This document shows positions 44,898 through 56,509 of a DNA stretch of 64,000 nucleotides, in pieces. Each line of letters opens with the position of its first letter. Position 1 is the first letter of the stretch. The notes under the pieces were generated by a model. The model was not told the origin of the DNA, made no database searches, and saw only the letters and a list, made by a program, of their open reading frames with translations. The translations under genes were made by a program, and so were the position numbers. The stretch comes from Branchipolynoe longqiensis (taxonomy: Eukaryota > Annelida > Polychaeta > Phyllodocida > Polynoidae). The stretch lies in assembly GCA_030323885.1 (NCBI GenBank), contig CM059198.1, forward strand, positions 13,120,462-13,184,461. Reading direction: 5' to 3'.

Positions 44898-45228
44898 ACC
44901 GGACCGGACGTGGCGGCCGAATCAGTAAAGTATTTGTGTGGAAGGTCGGGAGTTGGCTTCCCAGCTGAGTCAAACCAATGACTTACAAAAGTTATACTTG
45001 TCACCACCTAGCCTGGTGCTCTGCATTAATAGGATAGAGCATGGACTGGTTAGCTTAGTATCAGGATAATGTGACCAAGTGGGAAATCGGGTCATGGTGC
45101 CAGCAGCCTGGTCTCCCAGTGGGACAACACTATAAAGTGGTCATGAGTGTGCACTGTCACAAGTCGGTATCCATCCTGACATGACCTGTAGATGTTGCCA
45201 GGACCTCAAAGTCAAACAAACAACCGTC
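44898..45228 (+). mobile_element. SINE-1 copy, near full length
   Basis: The head GTGGCGGCCGAATCAGTAAAG has an A box and a degraded B box; linker AACCAATGACTTACAAAAG; complete body; degenerate (AAAC) tail at 45215-45228. Confidence 0.82.
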
Positions 45229-45465
45229 TTGCTGGTTGTGTTCTGCAGTATCTCATTGATTTAAGGACCCCATTGTCCGCTGAAAGCATCACATTTTCAA
45301 AACTAAAACACTAACACAGATTGGATCCTACAGATGCAACTTGGATAGTGAAGAACCTGTTGTTGCATTTAAGGGAACACTTGATTAATTGAGATTATTG
45401 GGTGTGTTCCTTATAACTATAACTTATAAGATTCGCTAAGGTGAATGTAGTATAAAACTAGTAGT

Positions 45466-45680
45466 CTGCACTGACCTGTCAGGCAAGGAGCGACATCGAC
45501 AGGTAAGCGTGGGTAGGGTGGTATCAGGGAGCCGAAGTGGTGTAATGGTTAGCACACTAGCCTGTGTTTGAATCCTACTGTAGGTGCAATATTTCCATCA
45601 CTCGCATTCAAACAATGTCTGCCATGTCATATTTGACATAAGCACTAGATAATATTCCCCGAAAGTATTTTGCAGTTTTA
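45466..45680 (+). mobile_element. SINE-2 copy
   Basis: Leader CTGACCTGTCAGGCAAGGAG, then an A box (GTGTAATGGTTAGC) and a shortened B-box region (GTTTGAATCCTAC), body with ATATTTCCATCAC. SINE-2 differs from SINE-1 in having about 70 bp before the A box. Confidence 0.7.
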
Positions 45681-46429
45681 TAACTTTTCTCTTATTAGTA
45701 TTTTTTGCTTTAAAGGAATCCGCTCTAAGCCATTGGGAATGGTGCTCTACACTGAGAACTATTCTCCAAGCATCCCGTTCCCTTATTTGTCAGTTCATGC
45801 AACCGAATATCTGGAGGGAGAATGATGAGGTGTGTAATGTATGACTGACATCATAGGAGGGTTGGCCTCATCACGTGACCTAGAGGGGTTCCTCACAGAC
45901 AGGGGACCGACCCCTCTAGGTTACACTTGCACACTAGCCCTCATGAACACTAACCTCAGCACTCTCCCACCACAGATCCAGTTACGCAACCGGAGAGGGT
46001 GTGCTTGGAGATAACTCTGTCAGAGTGCAGTTCCAGTATCAGCGGCCTATAGCGAATCCATTTAACTAGGGTGTATGTGTGGCGGCCATTGATGAGCCAG
46101 TGTACGTGCGTACCTGCCATTGGGTAGCCATGTGTTACTTAGGGAAGGTGAAGGGTGGGGGGGGGGGGGGGAGGGTGGTGTTGAAGACTAGTGAAAGACC
46201 TTGACCTTGAAGCTGTGGCCTTGATGTTGTGGCGTGTACAAGTAGGGTGGCGAGTGGCGGCCCGCTGTCTTTTAGCACGCGTTGGCTGTAAACAGGTACA
46301 GTGGTGCTTCCTTAATCGCAAACTCCATCATATCACTGGTATTAGGCGAGTGGGGCATGTTACTGTTGTTGTAAACATGTTATTCCTCTGAATTATTATG
46401 TTTTCAGCGTTGAACTAGACAGAGATGTA
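45681..46429. other. Unassigned DNA
   Basis: Small inverted pair ACCTAGAGGGGT / ACCCCTCTAGGT at 45888 and 45911. G-run at 46158-46171. No gene recognised. Confidence 0.45.
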
Positions 46430-46745
46430 GAATACATGAGTACATTATGTAGAATAGGTGAGTACAATATATATAGGAGATAAGTACGATCCATATGCAG
46501 AAAAAAATTAGCAAGATAAGAGAGATAAGTAACATACATTATGTAGAATACATGAGTACAATATATATAAGAGATAAGTAGGATACATATGCAGAAAAAA
46601 ATGAGTAAGATATATGAGAGATAAGTAGCATACATAATGTAGAATACGTGAGTACAATATATATATATATAAGAGATAAGTATGATACATATGCAGAAAA
46701 AAAATGGGTAATATGTATGAGAGATTAGCATACATTATGTAGAAT
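46430..46745. repeat. AT-rich minisatellite, period about 95-100 bp
   Basis: Three-plus copies marked by TATGCAGAAAAAAA at 46495, 46589 and 46690. Differences include expansion of an internal TA run. Confidence 0.85.
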
Positions 46746-47235
46746 ATGGGAGACTTGAAGTACTGATGTTCTGGTCATTTCATGCACTGTCTGTTCGTGA
46801 CATAAAATGTACACAAACTGTGTATCTTATGAATTGCCTATGTAATGTTTGTTTGTGTGTTTTCTTTTGGTGAGGGTGTATTTATGCTGCACATAACGGT
46901 TAAGTCTAATGACTTGGTTTCGCCGCTAGACAGTGGGCAGATAATGTATAGATCTCACTGATTACATATTTAGTTATATATATATGAATTGTGTCAATTA
47001 TTGCATACGATGCTCATAAAATAAATGTATATGTATATATATGTATTATATATATATATATGTGATGTATAAGGTATTATACGAGTATAAATGCAAGGGT
47101 AACATGTACAGCCTATATTTTCTCTGTGTGCATTGGTGGAGTGCCCCCCCCCCCCATTTTTCGGGTAAATTGCCGGGCAGGCACCCCCCTCACGTCACAC
47201 ATTGGAGGATTTGATTTCTTTTTGCATAAACGAAT
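46746..47235. other. Unassigned AT-rich DNA
   Basis: TA runs near 46977 and 47030-47062, and a C-run at 47144-47156. Nothing else seen. Confidence 0.45.
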
Positions 47236-47581
47236 ATGTACGTTTGTTTGTTGTTTTACGTCCTAGCAACATCTAAGGTCATATCAGGACGGGTACCAAC
47301 TCGTGACAGTGCCCACTCATGGCAACTTTATAGTGCTGTCCCACTGGGAAACCAGGCCGCTGGCACCATGACCCAATATCCCACTCAGTCACATTATCCT
47401 GACACTGAGTGAACCAGTCCTTGTCCTATCCTATCCTAATAATGCTGTGCGCCAGGCTAGGAAGTGACAAGTATCAATTTTTAAGTCATTGGTTTGACTC
47501 GACCAGGGTTTGAACCCACAAGCCCACGATCTACCAGCAGGGGAGATGGGCGCTCTAACTCATTTGGCCATCCCGTCTGGT
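47236..47581 (-). mobile_element. SINE-1 copy, near full length
   Basis: Tail TTGTTGTTTTACGTCC at the left; complete body; head at the right with A box (on minus: GATGGCCAAATGAGTTAGAGC). Well preserved. Confidence 0.88.
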
Positions 47582-48660
47582 CGAGTATATATACTTATAT
47601 GATAAGTATATAAATTCTCATATATAATTATATATACAAGTTTTTAACCGTCGGGCTATTCCACCCCCGCTTAAGGCGAGCCTTCGTGTTAATTTATATA
47701 ATTATTTCCATGTAAATTTCCTGGACCAGCCGCAGGCCGCCGCTGCCTCTCGTCCCATCTGCAGGTAATCCGTGTCTGTCGGTGTCCTTCCCGGGCTAAA
47801 GTCGGCCAGCCAGAGTATCGTGTAAATACAGAGGTTTGCCCCCTCTCGCATTTATCGGCCTAAAGCAATTACTTGGTTATTTCAACTAACTGGCTGGCCT
47901 ACTCGCCTTACGGTGTATTTAATATGTTTAAATTGATCCAGAACTAAGCAGATGCGCTAGTGTCACTGCCACTGTCACTGATAATCAGCCTAAGTTACTG
48001 TCTTATTTTAGCCAAAAGATCTATACGTTAATTCGGTGCATATGTCTGGTATATCTCCCCGCAGATGGGTTAAGTAGCTGCATAAGGCCTATTTAGGCTT
48101 AAGGCCCTTAATTATATATATAAAGCAATCCAATGTTAAGTTGGACCATAGCGGTTTACTCCATAGAAAACTGGAGGATAGTAAAGAATGCAAGGAACGT
48201 TCCAATCCACTTTTCCAAGAGCTCACGGCTTTTTATTCTTAACCAAAACTAACATTGTTTGTAGCACATATCGCAGAAGTATTATGCAAACCCCTCCCCT
48301 AATGTTTAATTTCAAACAAGTTTAGAATTTCGATAATATAGGCCTAAAACTCGGCTAAAACATCAGAGCGTTATTAAATACGTCTGATCGGTCTGGGTCC
48401 GAACGCCCGACCTCCTATCGTTGCCAGGCGAGTCGCAATTTGCGTCTCCTAGCAACGCTTTACGGCCGGAAACCCGGTGCCCCGTGAATGTTTGGCATTC
48501 GCGGTCTGCCATGGCGAGTAGCCCGTATTTCCAAATACGGGTTAATTGGCGCACGCCCGTGAATGCCACAAGGCAAGTAGTCTCGCCCACTTCACTTTAA
48601 TACACTTCATCTATTAAACATATATTTAAACATATATTTAAACATATATTATAATCCTAA
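47582..48660. other. Unassigned DNA with local hairpins
   Basis: The part 48380-48580 is GC-richer and holds several short inverted pairs, including a perfect CCCGTATTT/AAATACGGG hairpin at 48522-48541 and CGTTGC/GCAACG. No known RNA recognised. Confidence 0.4.
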
Positions 48661-49013
48661 CCAGGGTAGGATTATCCTGAAAGCTCACCGTATTGCACTA
48701 AGATACCTCTTACCATCCAGCAGGTAGTATATCTGTCATATATCATCCTCTGATTGAACAGCGCCTGAGAATGTATTGTGTTAGTGAGGGCGGTCTATTA
48801 AATTGATATTATTGTAGGAGTATCCACTGATCTCTCAAGCAAGAACTGAAGAGTCACAAAGAGAGGAGCTCATCATCTCCATGACAGTGGTTGCCATGAC
48901 CTAGATAGGCACATGCTCATCATCTCCATGACAGTGGTTGCCATGACCTAGATAGGCACATGCTCATCATCTCCGCGACAGTGGTTGCCATGACCTAGAT
49001 AGGCACATGCCCA
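48661..49013. repeat. Segmental duplication, first copy
   Basis: Starts CCAGGGTAGGATTATCCTG and continues through a 47-bp minisatellite (three units, GACAGTGGTTGCCATGACC) to 49013. It matches 49217-49650 with an offset of 556 bp. Confidence 0.9.
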
Positions 49014-49216
49014 TTTATAATCTATACATATATATGCATAACTATTCATATATATGTGCATATTTTTACATATACAGAATTACATATATGGTGCGGTAGT
49101 ATAATATATAGGAAAGGACAAACCAGCAGCAATCAAGATGTATTTGTTGTTTGGTTTGTGGCGCAAGCGAGCAGAGAAGGGAAGGGGATTAGTGAGGCAG
49201 AAAGTCACAGGTGGCA

Positions 49217-49650
49217 CCAGGGTAGGATTATCCTGAAAGCTCACCGTATTGCACTAAGATACCTCTTACCATCCAGCAGGTAGTATATCTGTCATATATC
49301 ATCCTCTGATTGAACAGCGCCTGAGAATGTATTGTGTTAGTGAGGGCGGTCTATTAAATTGATATTATTGTAGGAGTATCCACTGATCTCTCAAGCAAGA
49401 ACTGACGAGTCACAAAGAGAGGCGCTCATCATCTCCATGACAGTGGTTGCCATGACCTAGATAGGCACATGCTCATCATCTCCACGACAGTGGTTGCCAT
49501 GACCTAGATAGGCACATGCTCATCATCTCCACGACAGTGGTTGCCATGACCTAGATAGGCACATGCCCATCATCTCGGCGACAGTGGTTGCCATGACCTA
49601 GATAGGCACATGCTCATCATCTCCGCGACAGTGGTTGCCATGACCTAGAT
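49217..49650. repeat. Segmental duplication, second copy
   Basis: The same 200-bp leader as 48661, but with five 47-bp units instead of three, showing later expansion or contraction of the minisatellite. Confidence 0.9.
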
Positions 49651-49756
49651 CCCATACAAGCCATGCGGTGCATGGTTCTTGAATCCACCCTGTGTATGTG
49701 CATTGCCTCTATTCGTCTAAGTAATTGTAAGCCTTAATTGACTCATAATTCCAGGG

Positions 49757-49862
49757 GGACGAGTGTAGTAGTTTTCCCTGACCTCTCAGGCAAGGAACCA
49801 CATAGACAGGCGGGCATGGATAGGGTGATAATATCAGGGATCCTAGCTGGTGTAATGGTTAA
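49757..49862 (+). mobile_element. SINE-2 5' part
   Basis: Leader CCTGACCTCTCAGGCAAGG and an A box (GGTGTAATGGTTA); then the match ends. Confidence 0.6.
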
Positions 49863-50639
49863 TTATCTAGATTTGATTCTATATATCTAACTTACATGCT
49901 GGTGTATTTGTCGTCACATATAAGGGGATACTGAGTCAATTAATAGAACCTGTTACTGCAGAAGCCTATGGTGATAGACTTTTGGCAAGGTTACCAACAT
50001 TAATTTAGCATGTTTCCATTTCAAATATCTCAAAAGTTAGCGATTTAAAATAAAAGTTACTTCAAACTAAAGTAAGGCAGATTATAATGAACAACCTAAT
50101 ATGTTTATCTCAGAAAATGAGAGAAACTTAAAACCATCGGACTATGCAACTTTAAGATCAAATTCATTTAAACTACAATAAGGTCGATTATAACCATCAA
50201 CTTATTATATTGATCTAAAATATATGCCAGTAAATATGTCTTGCGTCGGAGTATATTGCATTGACTATAACTACGGTATGACTTTAAACTGTACTTTGTA
50301 ACCGGTAAAGAAGTTCCTAGTCTTTGATTCTATGTCCTGTTTGTTGTTTGTTGTTTGTTTGTTTGTTGTTGTTTTACGTCCTAGCAACATCTAAGGTCAT
50401 ATCAGGACGGGTCCATGTACTGTCTCCGCTTGTAATGCTGAGGGGCCGTTCATTTGGAATAATGTTGGTTATAGATCGGATATGGTTGGAAATATTTTAA
50501 ATGAAAGCATGCAAAATAATGTGCACTTCACAGCCCATTGCAAGGCACCATCGCTATGGTAACTAGGCTATGTCAGCAGCTGCCGAAGCCAGTGAGGTTT
50601 CATGTTCCTGAGGGACAAAACCCCCACGAAATGTGCTTT
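49863..50639. other. Unassigned AT-rich DNA plus SINE-1 tail
   Basis: A SINE-1 tail alone is seen at 50340-50412 ((TTGTTTG)n, TTTTACGTCCTAGCAAC). Nothing else recognised. Confidence 0.45.
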
Positions 50640-50870
50640 GCTTGCTATGATTTGACTTCCCAGAAACATCTAAGATCACCGGCACCAATCTGTGGCAATG
50701 CACACCCATGATACCATAATAGTGCTACCCCACTGGGAGATCGATCAGTCCTCTGGCATAATGACCCAATGTCCCACTCAATCACATTATCCTGATACTG
50801 AGCTAATCAGTCTTTGCCATATCCCAATAATGCTGACCGCTAGGCTAGGTAGCAACAGGTATAAATGTTT
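50640..50870 (-). mobile_element. SINE-1 body fragment
   Basis: Tail remnant CCCAGAAACATCTAAGATC, body to AGGCTAGGTAGCAAC; the head is missing. Confidence 0.7.
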
Positions 50871-51209
50871 AAAGTTGCATGCTCCGATGGCGTTTGAATT
50901 TTCATTTTATTTTTTAGATAAATATATCAAATTGATCGTTAAAACCTACTAATCATTAGTCCGGAGTAATTTTTTTGAAAAGTGGTTAGTTTTGAAGCAA
51001 TTTGAGCTGAAAGAACCCAAAATACTTTTGACAAGCTTTCCTATGACGCTTATTGAAGTCTCGCGATGATCACATGATGTGGGATGACCTAATTCAAATG
51101 TAGCCTGGTCTCCTGGTATTTTCACTGATGGCACCATTGCACATCATTTGTTTGTTGGCATGTGATGTGATGTGGGATGACCTAGATTAAAAAATAACTG
51201 GCAGAACAG

Positions 51210-52130
51210 GATTCAAACTAACTAGAAGGGGGGCCAAATACATTGAACGCCCACTTCCCTTTTGGGTTTCAACCGTGGTTCTGTTCAACTAATGACCTGA
51301 AAATTGATTCTTGTCGCTACCTAACCTGGGGCAGTATGCACCAAGTTGTGCTAGGCTTAACCGGAGCTAGGCACTAACTCTGGTCAGCTAGCTCCGGGTA
51401 GTGGGGGGTTCGCGAAAAAGGTAAAGTGGTATGCACCAATGTTTTAGCTGGGGCGGGTAGATAACTGTGAGTTTATTTATAGATTTGGGAATTCCCTCCA
51501 GTCGACGATATGAATAACAGCGCCAATCCAGCGGGAGCCTTAATAACGGTTCAATTTTATGGTAAATTTGAATAAATTTCACTGATTGCGTATGTAAATC
51601 TGTCAAATATGATCGCATTGAATAGATTTGGGCTTAATATATTGCCGCTAATTCAGCGGCGACGGCAGTGGCCATGTTTATTTGACGTTGGACAGTATGG
51701 ATATCAACGTCGCTGCAGCGGCGGCGATTTATTTACTTTACACTCGTTGTTTCGAAAATATTAATATCGCCACCATTACGGCATCAGCGTTAATCTCGCT
51801 TCAATTTTAGGGTTAATTTAATGAAATTTCACGATTTGCCTATGTAATTATGTTAAATATGATAGCATTTAATAGATTGAGACCCATACACACACACTAA
51901 CCACCCCGGCTAGCAGTTAAACCCGATTTGAAACAGGGGTAGCTTAACCTAGGCTACGGTCCGCGCTTAGTGCTGGCACCGATTGACACATACAGATTTT
52001 CCACAGTTAGCCGTGTGGAGCTATCCTAGCCGCGGTTAAGGCCCTAACACCGATTGGTGCGTATGGCCCCTGGGGTTTGGCATTATTAGGATAGGGCAAG
52101 GAGCAGTGGAATGAGAAAGACCAATTCAGA
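51210..52130 (+). mobile_element. SINE-1b copy split by a MITE
   Basis: The head side (degraded) and linker lie at 51290-51328; the body resumes at 52073 with TTTGGCATTATTAGGATAGGG and the b-type end GAGAAAGACCAATT. Confidence 0.7.
51329..52069. mobile_element. Harbinger-type MITE in a SINE, CTG duplication
   Basis: 741 bp with inverted ends (GGGCAGTATGCACC / GGGCCATACGCACC). CTG flanks both sides (51326-51328, 52070-52072), and the joined flanks restore the SINE consensus. Its right subterminal region matches that of the autonomous Harbinger element (CTAGCCGCGGTTAAGGCCC, CGATTGGTGC). Two 78-bp modules lie inside. Confidence 0.85.
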
Positions 52131-53235
52131 TTTTCAGTCTAACATTGTTCCATCTGAGTTGGAAAGATAGGATCAAATGTAGGTATGTGGTTTGGCATTC
52201 AAAAAAAGAATGCTTCATGCAACTTTAAAACAGTTCAGGTTAGAGTGTCATCAAACTTCCAGTGGGACATCCTGGAACCTGACTAGGATACATGTGGTAC
52301 TGGGAATGACGGCATGGCTAGTGAGGCCCCGAGAATGACCTAATTGCTTAATGAGTGTTCCTGCATAATGGCTGTCTCAAACTAGGTGTCCAAGGGGATG
52401 AGGAAATACATTCACTGATTATTCTGTATAGGCTGTCCCCAATCCTTAGCTAATGCACTAGTATCTAAGTTGGATATATCTAACCAAGTTTAGATAAGTG
52501 TTTTGGTTTTGAAAATAATACATTTCATCGGACCATGCAACTTTAATACAACATTCCATGCAACTCTATATCAACCCAGGCTATGGTGCCAGCAATACTA
52601 CCAGTGGTTGATTAATGGCTTCCTTGTGTGATGGGTTTCTCAAAGTAGGATCAGGTAGTAAATTCACTGATTATTCTATATATGCTGTCCCAAATCACTT
52701 GTTAATGCACCAATATCTAAGATGGATATATATAATCAAATTAAGATACATGTTTTGGTTTTGAAAAATAAATATTTCATCGGACCATGCAACTTTAAGT
52801 CATTTGTTTGACTCGGCCAGTTTTCAAACTCCAGACCTTCCGCACAGGAAGGGTGCACTCTATTCAGCCGCCGCATCACTACCTAGCCTCGCTCGGCGAG
52901 AGGGGGGGGGGGGGGGGGGGGGCTAGACGCTGACAAGTGACATGCGCGCACACAGCACAACGTCACAGCGCCGTGCAGTGTCACTTCCGGGAAGCTCGGA
53001 GAATACTTCAACATACTCTCAGCGTGTGCTTGCTGAGTGTGCAGAGTGCACGACTTCTGTTGTTTCCATACAAACACAAGGCGAGTTTCCAGCAAATCGA
53101 TCTAAGCCAACACCCCTGTGCAAACTTCCACACCATGCCATCGCCAGTTCCTATAGACCCCTTTCAATGTTTATAAACATTGTGTATGCGTGCACCGCTC
53201 CGCTGCAGAATGAAGGCACACTGTCATTGAGTTTG
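52131..53235. other. Unassigned DNA with a 21-base G run
   Basis: A G-homopolymer lies at 52902-52922. A SINE-1 head fragment (minus) is at 52797-52870. The phrase TTTTGGTTTTGAAAA...TTTCATCGGACCATGCAACTTTAA occurs at 52500 and 52750, a local duplication. No gene. Confidence 0.5.
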
Positions 53236-53714
53236 CCGGTGTGGTGGTTTCAGCGTGTTCCCGTGCTCAGACGTGTCCCGTTGCTTCTGCGCTGCTTCTG
53301 CGCATGCGTGGATTTCGCATCAACTCAGGTCACCTGAGCCACTTATTGGCGCATGCGCACATCCTACAAACTCGGGTCGAATAATCGAATACGCTTCTCC
53401 GCGCTCGGGTGGACAATCTTTTTTTTTTTTTTAATAACCGATAAAAATACAGCAAAATGGGATTTAAAGTATTTTATGATGGCCCAGTTTACCTATATTT
53501 CCATTTAATTAATCTAAGTTATTCTTTTTTTGCACATGGCACGTGTATTTGTCGACTCCACTCGCCGTGTTCTATTTGAATTTCTGACGACTCGGATGAC
53601 CCGAGTCGCCCGGGTAGTGTTAATCGATTACGGCCATCCTTATTAGATTCTGACGCATGCGCAGAAGCGAGGGACACGTCTGAGCACGGGAACACGCTGA
53701 AACCACCACACCGG
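53236..53714. mobile_element. Palindromic MITE, family C
   Basis: A 479-bp copy of the 14523-14971 element in opposite orientation. Inverted ends of about 70 bp (CCGGTGTGGTGGTTTCAGC at the left). One arm carries a short extra TGCTTCTGCGC. Confidence 0.85.
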
Positions 53715-54001
53715 TGTGTCGTTTTCAGCCGCGTACCGTGCTCAGCCGTGTGATTAGACTCAAACTCAAGGCATTGTCAATGGTCGTGAGTAATCTTCAT
53801 ACAGAAAATACAGAACAAGTGAAATATCTCTAAAACCACACCACCTATTAACAAATCGCTTGGTACAAATATAGAAAACATCTTTACCAAAAACATTATA
53901 TTAAATTTATAAGGTAAGTGACTCATGACCATTGACAATGCCTTGAGTTTGAGTCTATTCACATGGCTGAACATGGTACACGGCTGAAAACGCCACGCCG
54001 G
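53711..54001. mobile_element. Palindromic MITE, family D, abutting family C
   Basis: A 291-bp element with inverted arms of about 85 bp (53711-53795 and 53920-54001), including the perfect part GACTCAAACTCAAGGCATTG. Its outer 40 bp resemble the family C end (GTTTTCAGCC, GTGCTCAGCCGTG), so C and D are related. It shares CCGG (53711-53714) with the neighbouring element. Confidence 0.82.
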
Positions 54002-54039
54002 TATGCGCAGTGAAAAACTTCAATTTTATTCCAAATTAT

Positions 54040-54270
54040 TAGAAATGCAGAACCCTAACAGTATAAATTTAATATAATCTATTCGTTGAATATGTTTTCT
54101 ATATATGTGTTTCAAGCAGTTTGTTTCTAGGTGGTGTGAGATATTTCACTTTTTCTGTATGAAGATTGCTCATAGCCATTGAGTTTGCAGTGTGACTGTG
54201 TGTCGTCCTGTAGCCAAGCTGTGCGTGCACTGACCTAATTCCCTTTGCTGACGTCAGATGAAATAGGCAT
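54040..54270 (+). repeat. Dispersed repeat D-like copy (as 34535)
   Basis: AATGCAGAACCCTAAC through CATAGCCATTGAG to GCTGACGTCAGATGAAATAGG (TGACGTCA at 54249-54256). Confidence 0.75.
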
Positions 54271-54467
54271 ATTCCTGCAATTCTTGCTATTTTGGTTATT
54301 CTTTCAATTGTTGATGCTCTTGATATCATCATTACTGTCAATATTCTTATCATTCTTGCAAATGATGAAGTTATTGCTTTTCTTGCTATTCTTGATCCGC
54401 TTCCCAGTTTCGTCATGCTTGGTGCTTTTCATAGGCATATTTTCTTAAAGAAAGCCGGTGTAGGATT

Positions 54468-54572
54468 GTAGGGTAGCAGTGTGTAGTAGTGGGTAGCAGT
54501 GGACCGTAGTGGGTAGTAGTGTGCAGTAGTGGGTAGTAGTGTGCAATAGTGGATCGTAGTGGTTAGTAGTCG
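54468..54572. repeat. GTAGTGGGTAGTAG-type short tandem repeat
   Basis: Degenerate units of about 10-20 bp; every unit contains TAGTGG or TAGTG. Confidence 0.8.
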
Positions 54573-54878
54573 CTAGAACCACCATGCTTAGAGTGTGTGC
54601 CGTTAGATAACATTCATACAGAGCGACCCCTCGGCCATACTGCCAGTAGCAGTAGTTGAGTGCGAGAGCGTCATATCGATGAGAAAACAATCGGTTGTGT
54701 AAGTTAACCCATATCTATGAGCAGTCGTTGATACATCCAGGAGGATGACGCTGACAGGCTGAGTACGGCAGTAGGACACACCACGTGAACTCCAGAAACA
54801 GTCGGTTGTATTCTAATTGTACCTGCAGTTTCTGGTTAAAATATGTCATGTCATCAATTCTCCGAACTCTAGTCCATA

Positions 54879-54893
54879 ATTATATATATATAT

Positions 54894-54955
<62 letters not shown>
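54879..54955. repeat. TA/CA microsatellite
   Basis: (TA)n with a short (CA)n interruption near 54896. A second, longer TA run lies at 55379-55475. Confidence 0.92.
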
Positions 54956-55102
54956 TCGCCCACCTCTACTCCATAATTATTCCCGATTTCTACTCCATAA
55001 TTATCTCTGCATATCCCAATAATATGATATGCATGTGTGGTTCCTACTCAGCTCCCATATTACTATAAGATGCCATCATTCACATATATATTTGTCCATA
55101 TA

Positions 55103-55133
<31 letters not shown>

Positions 55134-55373
55134 AAGTAATTATATATATGCGCATAATTGATTGTCTTTGTACATACACTATTTAATTGCATAGCATGTA
55201 CACATCTATCGCTTTGTTTCTATATGTCCATCCGCGTGTGTATGTATTTATATGGTGCATCATTTCAGCTGTTGTAGATGTTTTCCTTCTTTATCACTTG
55301 AGGCATCTTAACTTGCCAGAGATTATATATTTTACTTAACCAACTTGTCTTGTCCGTCTAAGATATCCTGGAG

Positions 55374-55378
<5 letters not shown>

Positions 55379-55463
<85 letters not shown>

Positions 55464-55490
55464 TATATATATAATTATTATAATACTATA
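55379..55490. repeat. Long TA microsatellite
   Basis: About 100 bases of nearly pure alternating TA. Confidence 0.92.
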
Positions 55491-56214
55491 ATAGCAATAC
55501 ATGCATGCGATACAAATTATCACCATAATTATCGTAAAAGGTATAAATGGTGCTTTTTGTCATATTGTTATCTATTAGCAACACCAACAATATCAGCAGC
55601 AACATCAGCATCATCAATAGCCAGCGAACTGTTGGTAAGCCGGGCCGGCCAATCAGACGCTGACGTGCGTAGGGTGGCGACAAGTAGCGGAAGAATCTGG
55701 TGTCATCTCGGCTGGTTCTATTTATAGAACCGTGTCTCGGACCGGAGTGCTACTGGTTCGACTAACCAATACGATTGTTCGTGAAGGGGCTGTCACACTA
55801 CGACGTATGGCGTTAGCATATGCCGACGTATGCGATTTTCGACCAACATGTCGCCATACAACGTCATAGGTTACACATAGCTTGGGCATACATTGAGTAT
55901 GCTCGGGATATGGCGTCATAGGTCGAGCCGCATGTTGTGCATGTTCAAAATGTTCAACTATGCTGGCGTATGGCTCATACGTTTCTCATATGCTGGGCAT
56001 GCGCTGGGCATACATTGGTGTACGTTATGCACACATTAGGGGTAGGTCGGCATAGGTTAGCCGTACGTTGAACCGGCGCTCTCCGCGTATCTCTGGCATA
56101 TATAGCGTATGCCGAACATACCGGTAACGTGTGAGGGCATGCCCCCAGCATGTGCTGGCATACCCCTAGTGTATTCCGAGTGTACGTCGAGCGTATGCCC
56201 AGCGTGTTGCCTCT

Positions 56215-56275
56215 CGGTATATAAAGGCACCACCAGGCTTCTTCTGGCAGTCGTGCTCGGCTGAGATGGTAATAT
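56215..56275 (+). promoter_or_regulatory. Possible core promoter in the 55785 transposon
   Basis: GTATATAAAGG (near 56216) is followed about 27 bp on by CTTCTGGCAGTCGTGCTCGG, a plausible initiator, and then by ATGG and GTAATA, which could be a start codon next to a splice donor. This would be a remnant of the parent transposon's promoter. Inference only. Confidence 0.3.
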
Positions 56276-56509
56276 CTTTAAATGTCTATTTGTACAAATA
56301 AACTATATCAGTTTTAGATATCAAAACACAATTACATGTCTGTTAAAGTGTTATATTGTTTCTATCTCTAAGTAAAGTAATCTAGTTAACAATACTTTAA
56401 ATTATTTTGCTCTCTTTTTTATAAAAATTAACCTTTTGAAAGCATAACCTAGTTTAATATACTGTTTTAGGTACATACTAAGAACACAGGGAAAGAGAGG
56501 GGGAGAGAA

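Noticed and set aside
46396..46735. 111-residue hydrophobic Tyr/Ile-rich minus-strand frame
   Set aside because: Translation of an AT-rich minisatellite.
48868..49650. CRISPR-like array (47-bp direct repeats)
   Set aside because: Repeats are head to tail with no unique spacers, in a eukaryotic context.
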